Source: Staphylococcus kloosii (GTDB lineage: Bacteria; Bacillota; Bacilli; Staphylococcales; Staphylococcaceae). Taken from it: a DNA stretch of 64,000 bases. A program made the translations under genes and the position numbers. The stretch is from positions 558,001 to 622,000 of the forward strand of contig NZ_CP027846.1 in assembly GCF_003019255.1 (NCBI RefSeq), written 5' to 3'. This document shows positions 35,638 through 44,709 of the stretch, in pieces (the stretch's first letter is position 1; each line of letters opens with the position of its first letter). The notes beneath the pieces are model-generated. The model saw only the letters and a list, made by a program, of their open reading frames with translations. It did not search any database and was not told where the DNA came from.

Positions 35638-36705
35638 ATGAGCAAAACAATAGAGTTACTACAACAATTAATTAAATACGATAGTTCTGATAAAACCGTC
35701 GCTAATGAAACAATCGACTTTTGTAAGCAGTGGTTGGCAAACGAAGGGCTCACTGCTGAGATCGTAACGAATAATGGTTTTAATATGCTAATTTGTGAAG
35801 TAGGACAAGGGGATAAAACATTAGTATTAAATGGACATGTCGATGTCGTAAGTGGTAAAGAAACGCAATTCGACCCTGTAATTGAAGATGGTAAGCTATA
35901 TGGGCGTGGTAGTGCAGATATGAAAGCCGGTGTTGCGGCAATTATGGTTGCCATTTCCGAATTAAATAAACTGAATTTAAAACAAACTAAAGTCCAATTG
36001 CAGCTCGTAACTGATGAAGAAGTTGGTGGCGGTAATTGCGCTAATTATTTAACTAACGAAGGTTATTTAGGCGATTTCGTTATTTGTCCTGAACCAACGC
36101 AAATCGATATTGGTTTTCAGGCAAAAGGTATTTTGCAAATCGATATTGAATTGTCAGGTTCATCGGCACATGGTAGTCGTCCGTGGGAAGGTGTAAACGC
36201 TATTGCTAAAGCGTTTGAAGTTTATAACCAATTGTTAACATTACCGTTTGCGAGTGAAAGTACGGAATTTTACGACGGTCCGTCTATTAATTTAGCTAAA
36301 ATACACGGTGGAGACGTTTATAATAAAGTGCCTGACGCATGTACATTATCTTTTGATATTCGTTATTTACCGACGCAAAATAAAGCACAAATATTAAAAG
36401 AAATAGAAAGCATTACCGATGGAAAAATACATATAAATCTTGAAGGACCACCGGTTATGAATGATAAAAATGAACCATATATTCAACAATTAGTCACTGC
36501 CATTAAACAACATACAAATAAAGATGAAGTGAAATTATTTGGACAACATGGTTTTGCAGATACGCGTTATTTCTCTCGATTTAATGTGCCTGCCGTCGAA
36601 TTTGGACCAAGTGGTAACCATTGGCATGGAGATGGAGAATACGTTGAAGTTGAATCTGTCGACAATTATAAAGATATTATTGTCACATTCGCTCAAAATA
36701 TTTAA
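35638..36705 (+). CDS. M20-family metallopeptidase/deacylase (ArgE/DapE type)
   Basis: 355 residues. Metal-binding residues are visible in order: LNGHVDVVSG (His), GRGSADMKAG (Asp), TDEEVGGG (Glu-Glu, catalytic and metal), CPEPTQ (Glu) and GPSGNHWHGDGEY (His). Dimerisation domain between about 165 and 280. It would cleave an amide bond of an N-acyl amino acid or dipeptide. Divergent from the ALDH operon, sharing its upstream region. Inference: it could hydrolyse gamma-glutamyl-glycine made by that operon; acetylornithine or a dipeptide are equally possible from sequence. GGAGGGGTAT precedes the ATG. Confidence 0.8.
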   Translation: MSKTIELLQQLIKYDSSDKTVANETIDFCKQWLANEGLTAEIVTNNGFNMLICEVGQGDKTLVLNGHVDVVSGKETQFDPVIEDGKLYGRGSADMKAGVAAIMVAISELNKLNLKQTKVQLQLVTDEEVGGGNCANYLTNEGYLGDFVICPEPTQIDIGFQAKGILQIDIELSGSSAHGSRPWEGVNAIAKAFEVYNQLLTLPFASESTEFYDGPSINLAKIHGGDVYNKVPDACTLSFDIRYLPTQNKAQILKEIESITDGKIHINLEGPPVMNDKNEPYIQQLVTAIKQHTNKDEVKLFGQHGFADTRYFSRFNVPAVEFGPSGNHWHGDGEYVEVESVDNYKDIIVTFAQNI

Positions 36706-36732
36706 TTTAGAGGTACGTTAGACTGAGGGAAT

Positions 36733-36879
36733 GCTATAAATAAAACGATGATGTAAATAAGTGTAAATATTTTAGAAATAAGCCAGTTTAAAATTAATGT
36801 AATTAAATTATATTATTTTGGAAATAAAAAGTGTTTATTTTTTGATTAATATAGATGCTTACATCATCGTGTTTATAGC
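36733..36879. repeat. 147-bp element bounded by inverted repeats
   Basis: GCTATAAA...CGATGATGTAA (36733-36756) is mirrored by TTACATCATCG...TTTATAGC (36859-36879): 8 bp plus 11 bp with an internal loop of different size. The about 100-nt interior is very AT-rich and has no ORF. CTTTTTAT follows, so on the plus strand it might end the peptidase transcript despite the long loop. It might be a small non-autonomous element or an RNA. Confidence 0.5.
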
Positions 36880-36922
36880 CTTTTTATGCGCTTTTATATA
36901 GGGTTTAGCTTTTAAATTTGTA

Positions 36923-36951
36923 TTGACATGTATATGTGCATCGGGTATGGT
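36923..36951 (+). promoter_or_regulatory. Putative cysH promoter
   Basis: -35 TTGACA (36923-36928), 17-nt spacer, weak -10 TATGGT (36946-36951). The remaining stretch to cysH holds no riboswitch that I recognise. Confidence 0.4.
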
Positions 36952-37048
36952 AATTAGCATAATTATTATTTTCTAAAAATTCTAAATTAGAGTTTTTGCT
37001 AGAGCCAATAATGTAGTAATTTAATAATGCGAGGGGGCCTATAATTTT

Positions 37049-37783
37049 ATGACAGAAACAAAGGTTACCTATAATAATTTTACTTCCGACGTGTTTCAAG
37101 ACATCGATATAGATAATGAAACTAAAGGCGCTTATGAAGTATTAAAATGGGCGTATGACAGTTACGGAGATAACATTATTTATTCTTGTAGCTTTGGTGC
37201 AGAGGGTATGATTTTAATAGATTTAATATCAAAAGTAAGACCCGACGCTAAGATAGTTTTTCTAGACACAGATTTACACTTTCAAGAAACATACGATCTC
37301 ATTGACCGAGTGAAAGAAAGATACCCTGAGTTAAATATTGAACTTAAAAAACCGGATTTAACGTTAGATGAGCAATCTGAACAATATGGTCCAGCATTAT
37401 GGAAAAAAGATCCTAATCAATGTTGCTATATACGAAAGATTAAGCCATTAGAAGAAGTGTTATCTGGTGCGACAGCTTGGGTTTCAGGATTACGACGCGA
37501 ACAATCCCCAAGTCGACAAAACACTAACTTTTTAAATAAAGATGAGCGTTTTAAATCAATCAAAGTTTGTCCGTTAATCCATTGGACATGGGATGATGTA
37601 TGGCAATACATTGAACGACATGATTTAACTTATAATGAACTACATGATTTTAATTATCCAAGTATCGGATGCATACCATGTACTTCAGCCGTTTCAGCCT
37701 CTGGAGATTCACGTGAGGGCAGATGGTCTGGCTTTGGTAAGACAGAGTGTGGGCTTCATACAGTAGATAATAATTCTAAGTAA
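37049..37783 (+). CDS. cysH: Phosphoadenylyl/adenylyl-sulfate reductase
   Basis: 244 residues. PP-loop-type fold with YSCSFGAEGMILIDL, FLDTDLHFQETYDL and WVSGLRREQSPSR. The cysteine pairs CC (NQCCYIRK) and CxxC (GCIPCTSA) match the 4Fe-4S site of APS reductases, and the C-terminal KTECGLH carries the catalytic Cys. It reduces APS (or PAPS) to sulfite using thioredoxin. First gene of the sulfate assimilation cluster, separated from cysJ by 228 nt with its own regulatory sequence. Start ATG 37049 has GAGGGGG upstream. Confidence 0.9.
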   Translation: MTETKVTYNNFTSDVFQDIDIDNETKGAYEVLKWAYDSYGDNIIYSCSFGAEGMILIDLISKVRPDAKIVFLDTDLHFQETYDLIDRVKERYPELNIELKKPDLTLDEQSEQYGPALWKKDPNQCCYIRKIKPLEEVLSGATAWVSGLRREQSPSRQNTNFLNKDERFKSIKVCPLIHWTWDDVWQYIERHDLTYNELHDFNYPSIGCIPCTSAVSASGDSREGRWSGFGKTECGLHTVDNNSK

Positions 37784-37830
37784 CAGACAGTGCTATTTTA
37801 AGATAGCTTATTTTTAAAAGCATAAAACCT

Positions 37831-37976
37831 AGTATTCTAATTGGAATTATACGTTTATAAATTTATAATATAAACATACCTATTTCTTAAGCAGTTTTTA
37901 TAAGAATATTATATATTATATTTATAAAGCGAAATGACTAGAATTGATAGTTTTTTCGCACTATTCCAATTACAGT
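37831..37976. promoter_or_regulatory. Two TATTCYAATT motifs before cysJ, possible CymR sites
   Basis: TATTCTAATTGGAATTAT (37833-37850) and TATTCCAATTACAG (about 37962-37975) share a core with AATTCC/GGAATT symmetry like the operators of the cysteine repressor CymR. This is a resemblance, not a proof. A small hairpin GCTAT/ATAGC with TTATTTTT near 37793-37816 may end cysH transcripts. Confidence 0.4.
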
Positions 37977-38011
37977 ACTAGTCAAATATTAATATATGAG
38001 GTGAAATTCCC

Positions 38012-39838
38012 TTGCAATTTAGCGTAACGAACAGTCCATTTAATGAAGAACAAGCAGCACAATTAAATCAACTATTACAATCGTTGACACCTGAACAACG
38101 TCTGTGGTTGAGCGGTTATTTAGCTGCAAATCAACAAGCATCTACGACAAGTGATAATACACAACAGATACAACAAGTACCCGAAGCAGCACCAAGTGCT
38201 GAAGCCGTAAAACCAAGAGATATTACAGTGCTTTATGGTTCGGAAACAGGCAATGCACAAAGTCTTGCTGAATTATTAGACCAAAGGCTAACTGAAAATG
38301 GTTATACAGTAACACTATCTTCAATGGATGCCTTTAAAACGAAAGATCTGAAAAAAGTTGAAGATTTATTTATCGTTTCAGCGACCCACGGTGAAGGAGA
38401 CCCACCAGATAACGCTATAACATTCCATGAATTTTTACATAGTAGAAAAGCGCCTAAATTAGAAGGGGTACGTTATTCAGTATTAGCCTTAGGTGATGAA
38501 TCATATGAATTCTTCTGTCAAACAGGGAAAGACTTCGATGCACGCTTAGCTGAATTAGGCGGCGAACGTTTAACACATAGAGTTGATTGTGATTTAGACT
38601 TTGATGAACCAGCAGAAAATTGGATGCAAAATGTTTTAGAAGCATTGAGCGGTCCAAATGATAACCGTGCTACAGTGGCAGAAACTACTGAAACTGTACA
38701 ATCTGCAAAAGAGAAAAAATATTCTAAATCAAACCCTTATGAAGCGGAAGTATTAGAAAACATTAACTTAACAGGACGCGGTTCTAATAAAGAAGTAAGA
38801 CACGTTGAATTATTATTAGATAATTATGGTGAAGGATTTGAACCGGGAGATTGTTTAGCGATAATTCCTGAAAATGATCCAGTCATAGTTACACAACTTA
38901 TCAGCTTACTTGGTTGGGATCCAGAACTGACAGTTGAAATAGATAACAAAGGAAACACGGCTTCCTTAACTGAAGCATTTACTGAGCATTTTGAGATTAC
39001 TAAATTAACAATTCCTTTAGTGAAAAAATTAGCGGAATTAGTTGACGATGAATCATTAAATGCCAAATTAGCCGAAGATGGTTGGGTTCAAACTTACGTT
39101 GAAGGACGTGACTTAATCGATTTCTTCAAAGCGTATAATGCTTCAAATATTCAACCAAGCGACTTGCTAGAAGCGCTAAGAAAATTACCAGCTAGAGAAT
39201 ACTCAATCGCAAGCAGTTATAAGGCGAATCCTGATGAAGTGCATATAACAGTAGGTGCTGTAAGATATAACGCTCACGATAGAGACCGCGAAGGCGTTTG
39301 TTCAATTCAATTAGCTGAACGCGTGCAACCGGGTGATACTGTGAAAATGTATCTAAAGAAAAACCCGAATTTTAAATTCCCATTTGAGGAAGATAAAAAA
39401 GTAATTATGATTGGTCCGGGAACAGGCGTAGCACCATTCAGAAGTTATCTTGAAGAACGTGAAGAATTAGACTTAAAAGGTAACACTTGGTTATTTTTCG
39501 GAGAACAACATTTTACGACAGACTTCTTATATCAAACAGATTGGCAAACGTGGTTAAATGATGGCATATTAAGCAAATTAGACGTTGCCTTTTCTCGTGA
39601 CACTGATGAAAAAGTATATGTTCAACACCGTATCGAAGAGAACAGCGAATTATTCTTCCAATGGTTAGAAGAAGGAGCTGCCATTTACGTATGTGGCGAT
39701 GAAAAATATATGGCTAAAGATGTTAATGAAGCTATTCTTCGCGTCATCGCAAAAGAAGGTAACATGAGCGAAGCAGATGCAGAAGCATACTTGAATCAAA
39801 TGAAAACAGAAAAGAGATATCAACGCGATATTTATTAA
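38012..39838 (+). CDS. cysJ: Sulfite reductase flavoprotein alpha subunit
   Basis: 608 residues. Flavodoxin domain (about 70-215: TVLYGSETGNAQSLAE), then a ferredoxin-reductase-type FAD/NADPH part with REYSIASS, GVCSIQLAE, MIGPGTGVAPFRSYL and a C-terminal KRYQRDIY. It passes electrons from NADPH through FAD and FMN to CysI. It starts at TTG, supported by GAGGTG 7 nt upstream. The first 65 residues include a glutamine-rich linker. Followed by cysI after 20 nt. Confidence 0.9.
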   Translation: MQFSVTNSPFNEEQAAQLNQLLQSLTPEQRLWLSGYLAANQQASTTSDNTQQIQQVPEAAPSAEAVKPRDITVLYGSETGNAQSLAELLDQRLTENGYTVTLSSMDAFKTKDLKKVEDLFIVSATHGEGDPPDNAITFHEFLHSRKAPKLEGVRYSVLALGDESYEFFCQTGKDFDARLAELGGERLTHRVDCDLDFDEPAENWMQNVLEALSGPNDNRATVAETTETVQSAKEKKYSKSNPYEAEVLENINLTGRGSNKEVRHVELLLDNYGEGFEPGDCLAIIPENDPVIVTQLISLLGWDPELTVEIDNKGNTASLTEAFTEHFEITKLTIPLVKKLAELVDDESLNAKLAEDGWVQTYVEGRDLIDFFKAYNASNIQPSDLLEALRKLPAREYSIASSYKANPDEVHITVGAVRYNAHDRDREGVCSIQLAERVQPGDTVKMYLKKNPNFKFPFEEDKKVIMIGPGTGVAPFRSYLEEREELDLKGNTWLFFGEQHFTTDFLYQTDWQTWLNDGILSKLDVAFSRDTDEKVYVQHRIEENSELFFQWLEEGAAIYVCGDEKYMAKDVNEAILRVIAKEGNMSEADAEAYLNQMKTEKRYQRDIY

Positions 39839-39858
39839 GATTAGAAAGGGATGAAAGC

Positions 39859-41568
39859 ATGGCTGATTTTAATTCAGAGTTATTAGAAAAACTCGATGAA
39901 ATGGAACGAATTAAAGCAGAGAGTAATTACCTTAGAGGAACTATCGCTGAAGGTTTAGAAGATCCAATAACTGGGTCAATTGTCGAAGATGATACAAAAT
40001 TATTAAAATTCCACGGTAGTTACATGCAAGATGATAGAGACTTACGTGATGAGCGACGTAAACAAAAATTAGAACCGGCATATAGTTTTATGATTAGAGT
40101 CCGTGTACCTGGAGGTACTGCTACACCTGAACAATGGATCGCAATGGATGATATTTCAGACGCTTATGCTAATCACACAATTAAATTAACAACAAGACAA
40201 GCGTTCCAATTCCACGGCATATTAAAACGTAATCTTAAATCATCCATGCAAAGTATAAATAACGCACTAATGGATTCACTTGCAGCTTGTGGTGACGTAA
40301 ACCGTAACGTTATGTGTAATCCAAACCCTTACCAATCTGGAGTACATGAGGAGGTAAATGAATACGCATCACAAATTAGTAATCATTTATCGCCACAAAC
40401 AGGTGCTTACCATGAAATTTGGTTAGATGGTGAAAAAGTATTAAGCACGAGTGAAGAAGTAGAACCAATGTATGGTCACACATACTTACCACGTAAATTT
40501 AAAATTGGTATTTCGGTACCACCATCTAATGATGTAGATGTCTATTCACAAGACATTGGATTAATTGCCATAACAGATGAAGATGAAAAATTAATAGGCT
40601 TCAATATCTCCGTTGGTGGAGGTATGGGTATGAAACATGGTATGCCAGAAACTTACCCACAAGTAGGTAAATTGTTAGGCTATGTACCTAAAGATAAAAT
40701 TATCGATGTATGTGAAAAGATATTAACAATACAACGTGACTATGGTAATCGTAAAGACCGTACAAACGCACGTTTCAAATATACAGTTGATAGAGTTGGC
40801 TTAGAGTGGGTACGAGAAGAACTTAACAGACGTCTAGGGTATGAAATTGAAGCAACACGTGATTTCCATTTTGAGCACAATGGTGACCGTTATGGTTGGA
40901 CAGAAGGAAGCGGTAAATGGCATTTTACATTATTTATTCAAAATGGCCGTGTCAAAGATACAAAAGACTATAAATTAAAAACTGCGTTAAGAGCTATCGC
41001 TGAAATACACACTGGTGATTTCAGACTTTCTCCTAACCAAAATTTAGTTATAGCAAACGTTTCTGAAGAACAAAAACCAGCTATTCAAGAAATTATTGAT
41101 GAATATGGAATTACTGATGGCGAAAATTATTCAGGTCTACGTCGTAACTCAATGGCATGTGTAGCATTCCCTACATGTGGTTTAGCAATGGCCGAATCTG
41201 AACGTTATTTACCATCATTATTAAATAAAATCGAAGGTTTATTAGACGAAGCAGGTTTACAAGAAGAAGAAATTACGATTCGTATGACTGGTTGTCCTAA
41301 CGGTTGTGCGAGACCAGCATTAGCAGAAATTGCATTTATTGGTAAAGCACCAGGTAAGTATAATTTATATCTTGGTGGGGGCTTTATTGGAGATAGATTA
41401 AATAAATTATATAAAGAAAATATTGGCGAAGAAGAAATTTTAGAAACATTAGGTCCAATTTTCCTTCAATATGCGAAAGAAAGAGAAGAAGGCGAGCACT
41501 TTGGTGACTTCGTTGTTCGCGCAGGTATTGTTGAAAAAGTTACAGATGGCCAAAAATTTCATAGCTAA
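39859..41568 (+). CDS. cysI: Sulfite reductase hemoprotein beta subunit
   Basis: 569 residues, the usual length. The siroheme/4Fe-4S ligands lie in CVAFPTCGLAMAESE and TGCPNGCARP near the C-terminus; substrate-binding basic residues lie in TTRQAFQFHGI. It reduces sulfite to sulfide by six electrons from CysJ. AGAAAGGGATG precedes the ATG. The siroheme needed is made by the next three genes. Confidence 0.92.
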   Translation: MADFNSELLEKLDEMERIKAESNYLRGTIAEGLEDPITGSIVEDDTKLLKFHGSYMQDDRDLRDERRKQKLEPAYSFMIRVRVPGGTATPEQWIAMDDISDAYANHTIKLTTRQAFQFHGILKRNLKSSMQSINNALMDSLAACGDVNRNVMCNPNPYQSGVHEEVNEYASQISNHLSPQTGAYHEIWLDGEKVLSTSEEVEPMYGHTYLPRKFKIGISVPPSNDVDVYSQDIGLIAITDEDEKLIGFNISVGGGMGMKHGMPETYPQVGKLLGYVPKDKIIDVCEKILTIQRDYGNRKDRTNARFKYTVDRVGLEWVREELNRRLGYEIEATRDFHFEHNGDRYGWTEGSGKWHFTLFIQNGRVKDTKDYKLKTALRAIAEIHTGDFRLSPNQNLVIANVSEEQKPAIQEIIDEYGITDGENYSGLRRNSMACVAFPTCGLAMAESERYLPSLLNKIEGLLDEAGLQEEEITIRMTGCPNGCARPALAEIAFIGKAPGKYNLYLGGGFIGDRLNKLYKENIGEEEILETLGPIFLQYAKEREEGEHFGDFVVRAGIVEKVTDGQKFHS

Positions 41569-41593
41569 TATATTTCAAAAATGAGGTGGCATA

Positions 41594-42367
41594 ATGGGAA
41601 AAGTATTTTTAGTTGGAGCCGGGCCTGGTGACCCAGATTTAATCACGGTCAAAGGCGTAAAAGCAATAGAACAAGCAGATGTAATATTATATGATCGTCT
41701 CGTTAATCAATCACTATTAGATTACGCATCATCTGAAGCAAAGTTAGTGTATTGCGGTAAACATCCAAACCATCATTCATTGCCACAAGAAGAAATAAAT
41801 GATTTACTCGTTGACTTAGCACAAAATGGTAATACTGTTACGAGGCTTAAAGGCGGAGACCCATTTATCTTTGGAAGAGGTGGGGAAGAAGCTGAACAAC
41901 TAGCGGCAGCGGATATACAATTTGAAATTGTTCCTGGTATTACATCAGGCGTTGCTGCTCCAGCTTATGCTGGTATTCCAGTAACACATCGTGATTATAG
42001 TTCGTCCGTAGCCTTTGTTACAGGTGTAATTAAAGATAGTGTCGATGCTGATGATTATTGGAAAAGTTTAGTGCACGGTCCTGATACGTTATGTATTTAC
42101 ATGGGCGTTAAAAAATTACCAGATATTTGTAGCCTATTATTAAAGCACGGTAAAAACGAAGATACACCCGTAGCGCTTGTTCATTATGGCACTACAGACA
42201 ATCAACAAACAGTTACCGGAACTTTAACAGATATAGTGAAACGTGCAGAAGGCATTAAAAATCCAGCAATGATTATCGTTGGAGAGGTTGTTAAATTAAG
42301 AGATAAAATTAGTTGGTTTGAATCAACGCAACTTCAAGATAATTTGTTAGAAGCAATAAGTTATTAA
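41594..42367 (+). CDS. cobA: Uroporphyrinogen-III C-methyltransferase
   Basis: 257 residues. SUMT fold with VGAGPGDPDLITVKG, the LKGGDPFIFGRGGEEAE SAM-binding loop (split by glycine-rich turn) and VPGITSG. It methylates uroporphyrinogen III twice to precorrin-2, the first step to siroheme. Downstream of cysI by 25 nt with GAGGTGG. Stand-alone SUMT without the CysG dehydrogenase/chelatase part, which is supplied by sirB and sirC. Confidence 0.9.
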   Translation: MGKVFLVGAGPGDPDLITVKGVKAIEQADVILYDRLVNQSLLDYASSEAKLVYCGKHPNHHSLPQEEINDLLVDLAQNGNTVTRLKGGDPFIFGRGGEEAEQLAAADIQFEIVPGITSGVAAPAYAGIPVTHRDYSSSVAFVTGVIKDSVDADDYWKSLVHGPDTLCIYMGVKKLPDICSLLLKHGKNEDTPVALVHYGTTDNQQTVTGTLTDIVKRAEGIKNPAMIIVGEVVKLRDKISWFESTQLQDNLLEAISY

Positions 42368-42384
42368 ATATTGGAGGTAGCGTT

Positions 42385-43128
42385 ATGCGTGGAGTATTAT
42401 ATGTCAGCCATGGAAGTCGAATTGCTGAAGCAACTGCTGAGGCAATTCAATTTATTGAAGCTGTACAACACAAGGTAGATATCCCATTACAAGAGATATG
42501 CTTTTTAGAATTAGCTGAACCTACAGTAGCTCAAGGTATTGAAACATTAGTAGAAAAAGGCGCTACTGAAATTTCAGTTATACCTGTCTTGTTACTTAGC
42601 GCAGGTCATTACTTTAAAGACATTCCAGCCGAACTAGATGAAGCTAAACAGCACCATCCAGAACTTACGTTTACTTATGGGCAACCATTAGGCGTGCAAT
42701 CTAGACTTACACATATACTAAAAGAACGTATAGATGAAACAAACGTCGTCCCACATGATGACGCTAAAATTTTAGTCGTTGGTCGTGGAAGTTATAATCC
42801 ACAAACCAAGATTGATATTGAGGCTATTGCACATGAACTAGGTAATATAACTGGTTTTAAAGATATCGATGTATGTTATCTTGCAGCATGTAAACCATCT
42901 TTTGAAGATGCACTTTCATCTGCATTAGATTCAGAATATTCTCGAATTTTCATTGTACCCTATATATGGTTCACAGGCGTATTAGAGAAACATATTAGGC
43001 AAACAGTAGATGATTCAAAAGAACACGGAGATATTATATTGTGTGATCATTTAGGACATCACGAAGCGATGAAAGAGGCATTAAAAGATCGCGTCTATGA
43101 AACATTAACAACAGCACCACAACAATAA
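42385..43128 (+). CDS. sirB: Sirohydrochlorin ferrochelatase (CbiX/SirB type)
   Basis: 247 residues, two CbiX-like domains: VLYVSHGSRIAEA with the metal-binding His and VIPVLLLSAGHYFKDIP, then a second half with LVVGRGSYNP and FIVPYIWFTGVLEKHI. It inserts iron into sirohydrochlorin to give siroheme. GGAGG precedes the ATG; the context within the siroheme genes makes ferrochelatase (not cobalt) activity likely. Confidence 0.85.
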   Translation: MRGVLYVSHGSRIAEATAEAIQFIEAVQHKVDIPLQEICFLELAEPTVAQGIETLVEKGATEISVIPVLLLSAGHYFKDIPAELDEAKQHHPELTFTYGQPLGVQSRLTHILKERIDETNVVPHDDAKILVVGRGSYNPQTKIDIEAIAHELGNITGFKDIDVCYLAACKPSFEDALSSALDSEYSRIFIVPYIWFTGVLEKHIRQTVDDSKEHGDIILCDHLGHHEAMKEALKDRVYETLTTAPQQ

Positions 43129-43145
43129 AGAAAGGGGTAATGATA

Positions 43146-43757
43146 ATGTCATTCATGCCGTTATTAATAGATTTGTCAGCAAAACATGTCGTAGTTATTG
43201 GTGGCGGTAAAATTGCAGAACGTAGAGTTAAAACGTTACTGCAGTATATCTCACATCTCGACATTGTCAGCCCTCATTTAACAGAAACGTTGGCATACTA
43301 TAATGAACAAGGTTTCGTAACTTGGCATGCAAAAAAATATGAGTTATCTGATATAAATAATGCGGATTTTATCATTATAGCCACGAATAACAGAACAGTG
43401 AATAATGAGATTAAAGCACAAGCACCGGCACATGCGCTAGTTAATATGTCTAGTGAAGCTAATTCAGGTAATACAGTGTTTCCTGCAATCATTCAACGAA
43501 GCAAATTATCTATCGCCATATCTACGAGTGGCGCCAGTCCAAAACTTACTGCTGATATAGTTCGACAATTAAAGGAACAATATACAGAAGATTATGGAGC
43601 TTACGTAGATTTTTTATATGAATATCGACAAGCGGTAAAGCAACTTAATGTTAATGAACAGAAAAAGAATCAATTGTTAAAAGAAGTGTTAGCCGACGAA
43701 TATAAACAACCGGCGCAGCAACAAAAAGCATTAAGTTGGCTCAATTCACAAATATGA
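43146..43757 (+). CDS. sirC: Precorrin-2 dehydrogenase
   Basis: 203 residues. N-terminal Rossmann fold (VVVIGGGKIAERRVKTLL) and the IAISTSGASPKLTADIVRQLKE helix region of the CysG N-terminal/SirC family. It oxidises precorrin-2 to sirohydrochlorin with NAD. ATG 43146 is chosen because AAAGGGG lies 8 nt upstream; ATG 43140 is only 2 nt from it. Confidence 0.85.
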   Translation: MSFMPLLIDLSAKHVVVIGGGKIAERRVKTLLQYISHLDIVSPHLTETLAYYNEQGFVTWHAKKYELSDINNADFIIIATNNRTVNNEIKAQAPAHALVNMSSEANSGNTVFPAIIQRSKLSIAISTSGASPKLTADIVRQLKEQYTEDYGAYVDFLYEYRQAVKQLNVNEQKKNQLLKEVLADEYKQPAQQQKALSWLNSQI

Positions 43758-43781
43758 TAGACGAAAGGAAGACAGTGCTAA

Positions 43782-44690
43782 ATGAAAAAATTATTAATAT
43801 TTGCACTCGCTGGATTCTTTGCACAAATGATTGATGGATCATTAGGTATGGGCTTCGGTGCAACGTCATCTTCTATATTATTAACAGCAGGTATTACGCC
43901 AGCTATTGTTTCTGCGACTATCCATTTTTCTGAAATTGCAACTACAGCAGCTTCAGGCGTCTCACATTATAAATTTAAAAATGTAGATAAGAAGATGGTT
44001 GTGAAGTTAGCACTTCCAGGTTCGATAGCAGCATTTATTGGTGCAGCCGTATTGAGTAAGTTAGACAGTGGCCTAATTAAACCCTTTATTTCAATATTTC
44101 TACTAACGATGGGCTTGTTTATTATTTATCAATTCGTCTTTAGGAAGCAACATGAAAGAAAATTAAAAGGCGGCACATTTTCTAAATGGCAAATTATACC
44201 TCAAGGAATTATCGCAGGATTTCTAGATACTATAGGCGGTGGTGGTTGGGGACCAGTCAACACCCCATTGTTTTTATCACGTAACAAAATTGAACCACGT
44301 TACGTAATTGGTACAGTATCTGCAAGTGAATTTTTCATTACTTTATCGGCATCAATTGGATTCATTATTTTCTTAGGATGGCATCTTATTGATATTGGTT
44401 TAGTCATTGCATTAGCTGTCGGTGGTGCCATAGCAGCGCCATTTGCAGCATGGATTGTGAAAATTTTGCCTGTGTATTTATTAGCAGTTTGCGTTGGAGG
44501 TATTATTATTTTCACAAATATTAATACATTATTAAGTACTTTTGTAGACGATCCTGTAGTGGGTAACATCGTGAAAATTGTAGTTATCGCTTTATGGTTT
44601 GCTTTAGCAATATTTACGTTATACCAAAACAAACAACTACCATTCCTGTCCCCTAAAAAACAAACTAACAAAATTGATCAAGCCAATTAA
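43782..44690 (+). CDS. TauE/SafE-family permease in the sulfate operon
   Basis: 302 residues, eight or so hydrophobic segments, with FAQMIDGSLGMGFGATSSS and a second half GFLDTIGGGGWGP typical of TauE/SafE. Family members move sulfite, sulfoacetate or other anions. Its place between siroheme genes and sat suggests either sulfite export as a safety valve or sulfate uptake, since no other sulfate permease is in the cluster. The sequence does not decide which. Confidence 0.8.
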   Translation: MKKLLIFALAGFFAQMIDGSLGMGFGATSSSILLTAGITPAIVSATIHFSEIATTAASGVSHYKFKNVDKKMVVKLALPGSIAAFIGAAVLSKLDSGLIKPFISIFLLTMGLFIIYQFVFRKQHERKLKGGTFSKWQIIPQGIIAGFLDTIGGGGWGPVNTPLFLSRNKIEPRYVIGTVSASEFFITLSASIGFIIFLGWHLIDIGLVIALAVGGAIAAPFAAWIVKILPVYLLAVCVGGIIIFTNINTLLSTFVDDPVVGNIVKIVVIALWFALAIFTLYQNKQLPFLSPKKQTNKIDQAN

Positions 44691-44709
44691 CTAAAAAGGA
44701 GTAGACAAA

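Noticed and set aside
36880..37048. Possible SAM or other riboswitch before cysH
   Set aside because: No conserved S-box or other riboswitch core is recognisable; only a weak promoter is visible.
44300..44671. 123-codon minus-strand ORF in the TauE gene
   Set aside because: It is a shadow of a strongly supported coding frame and has no start signals.
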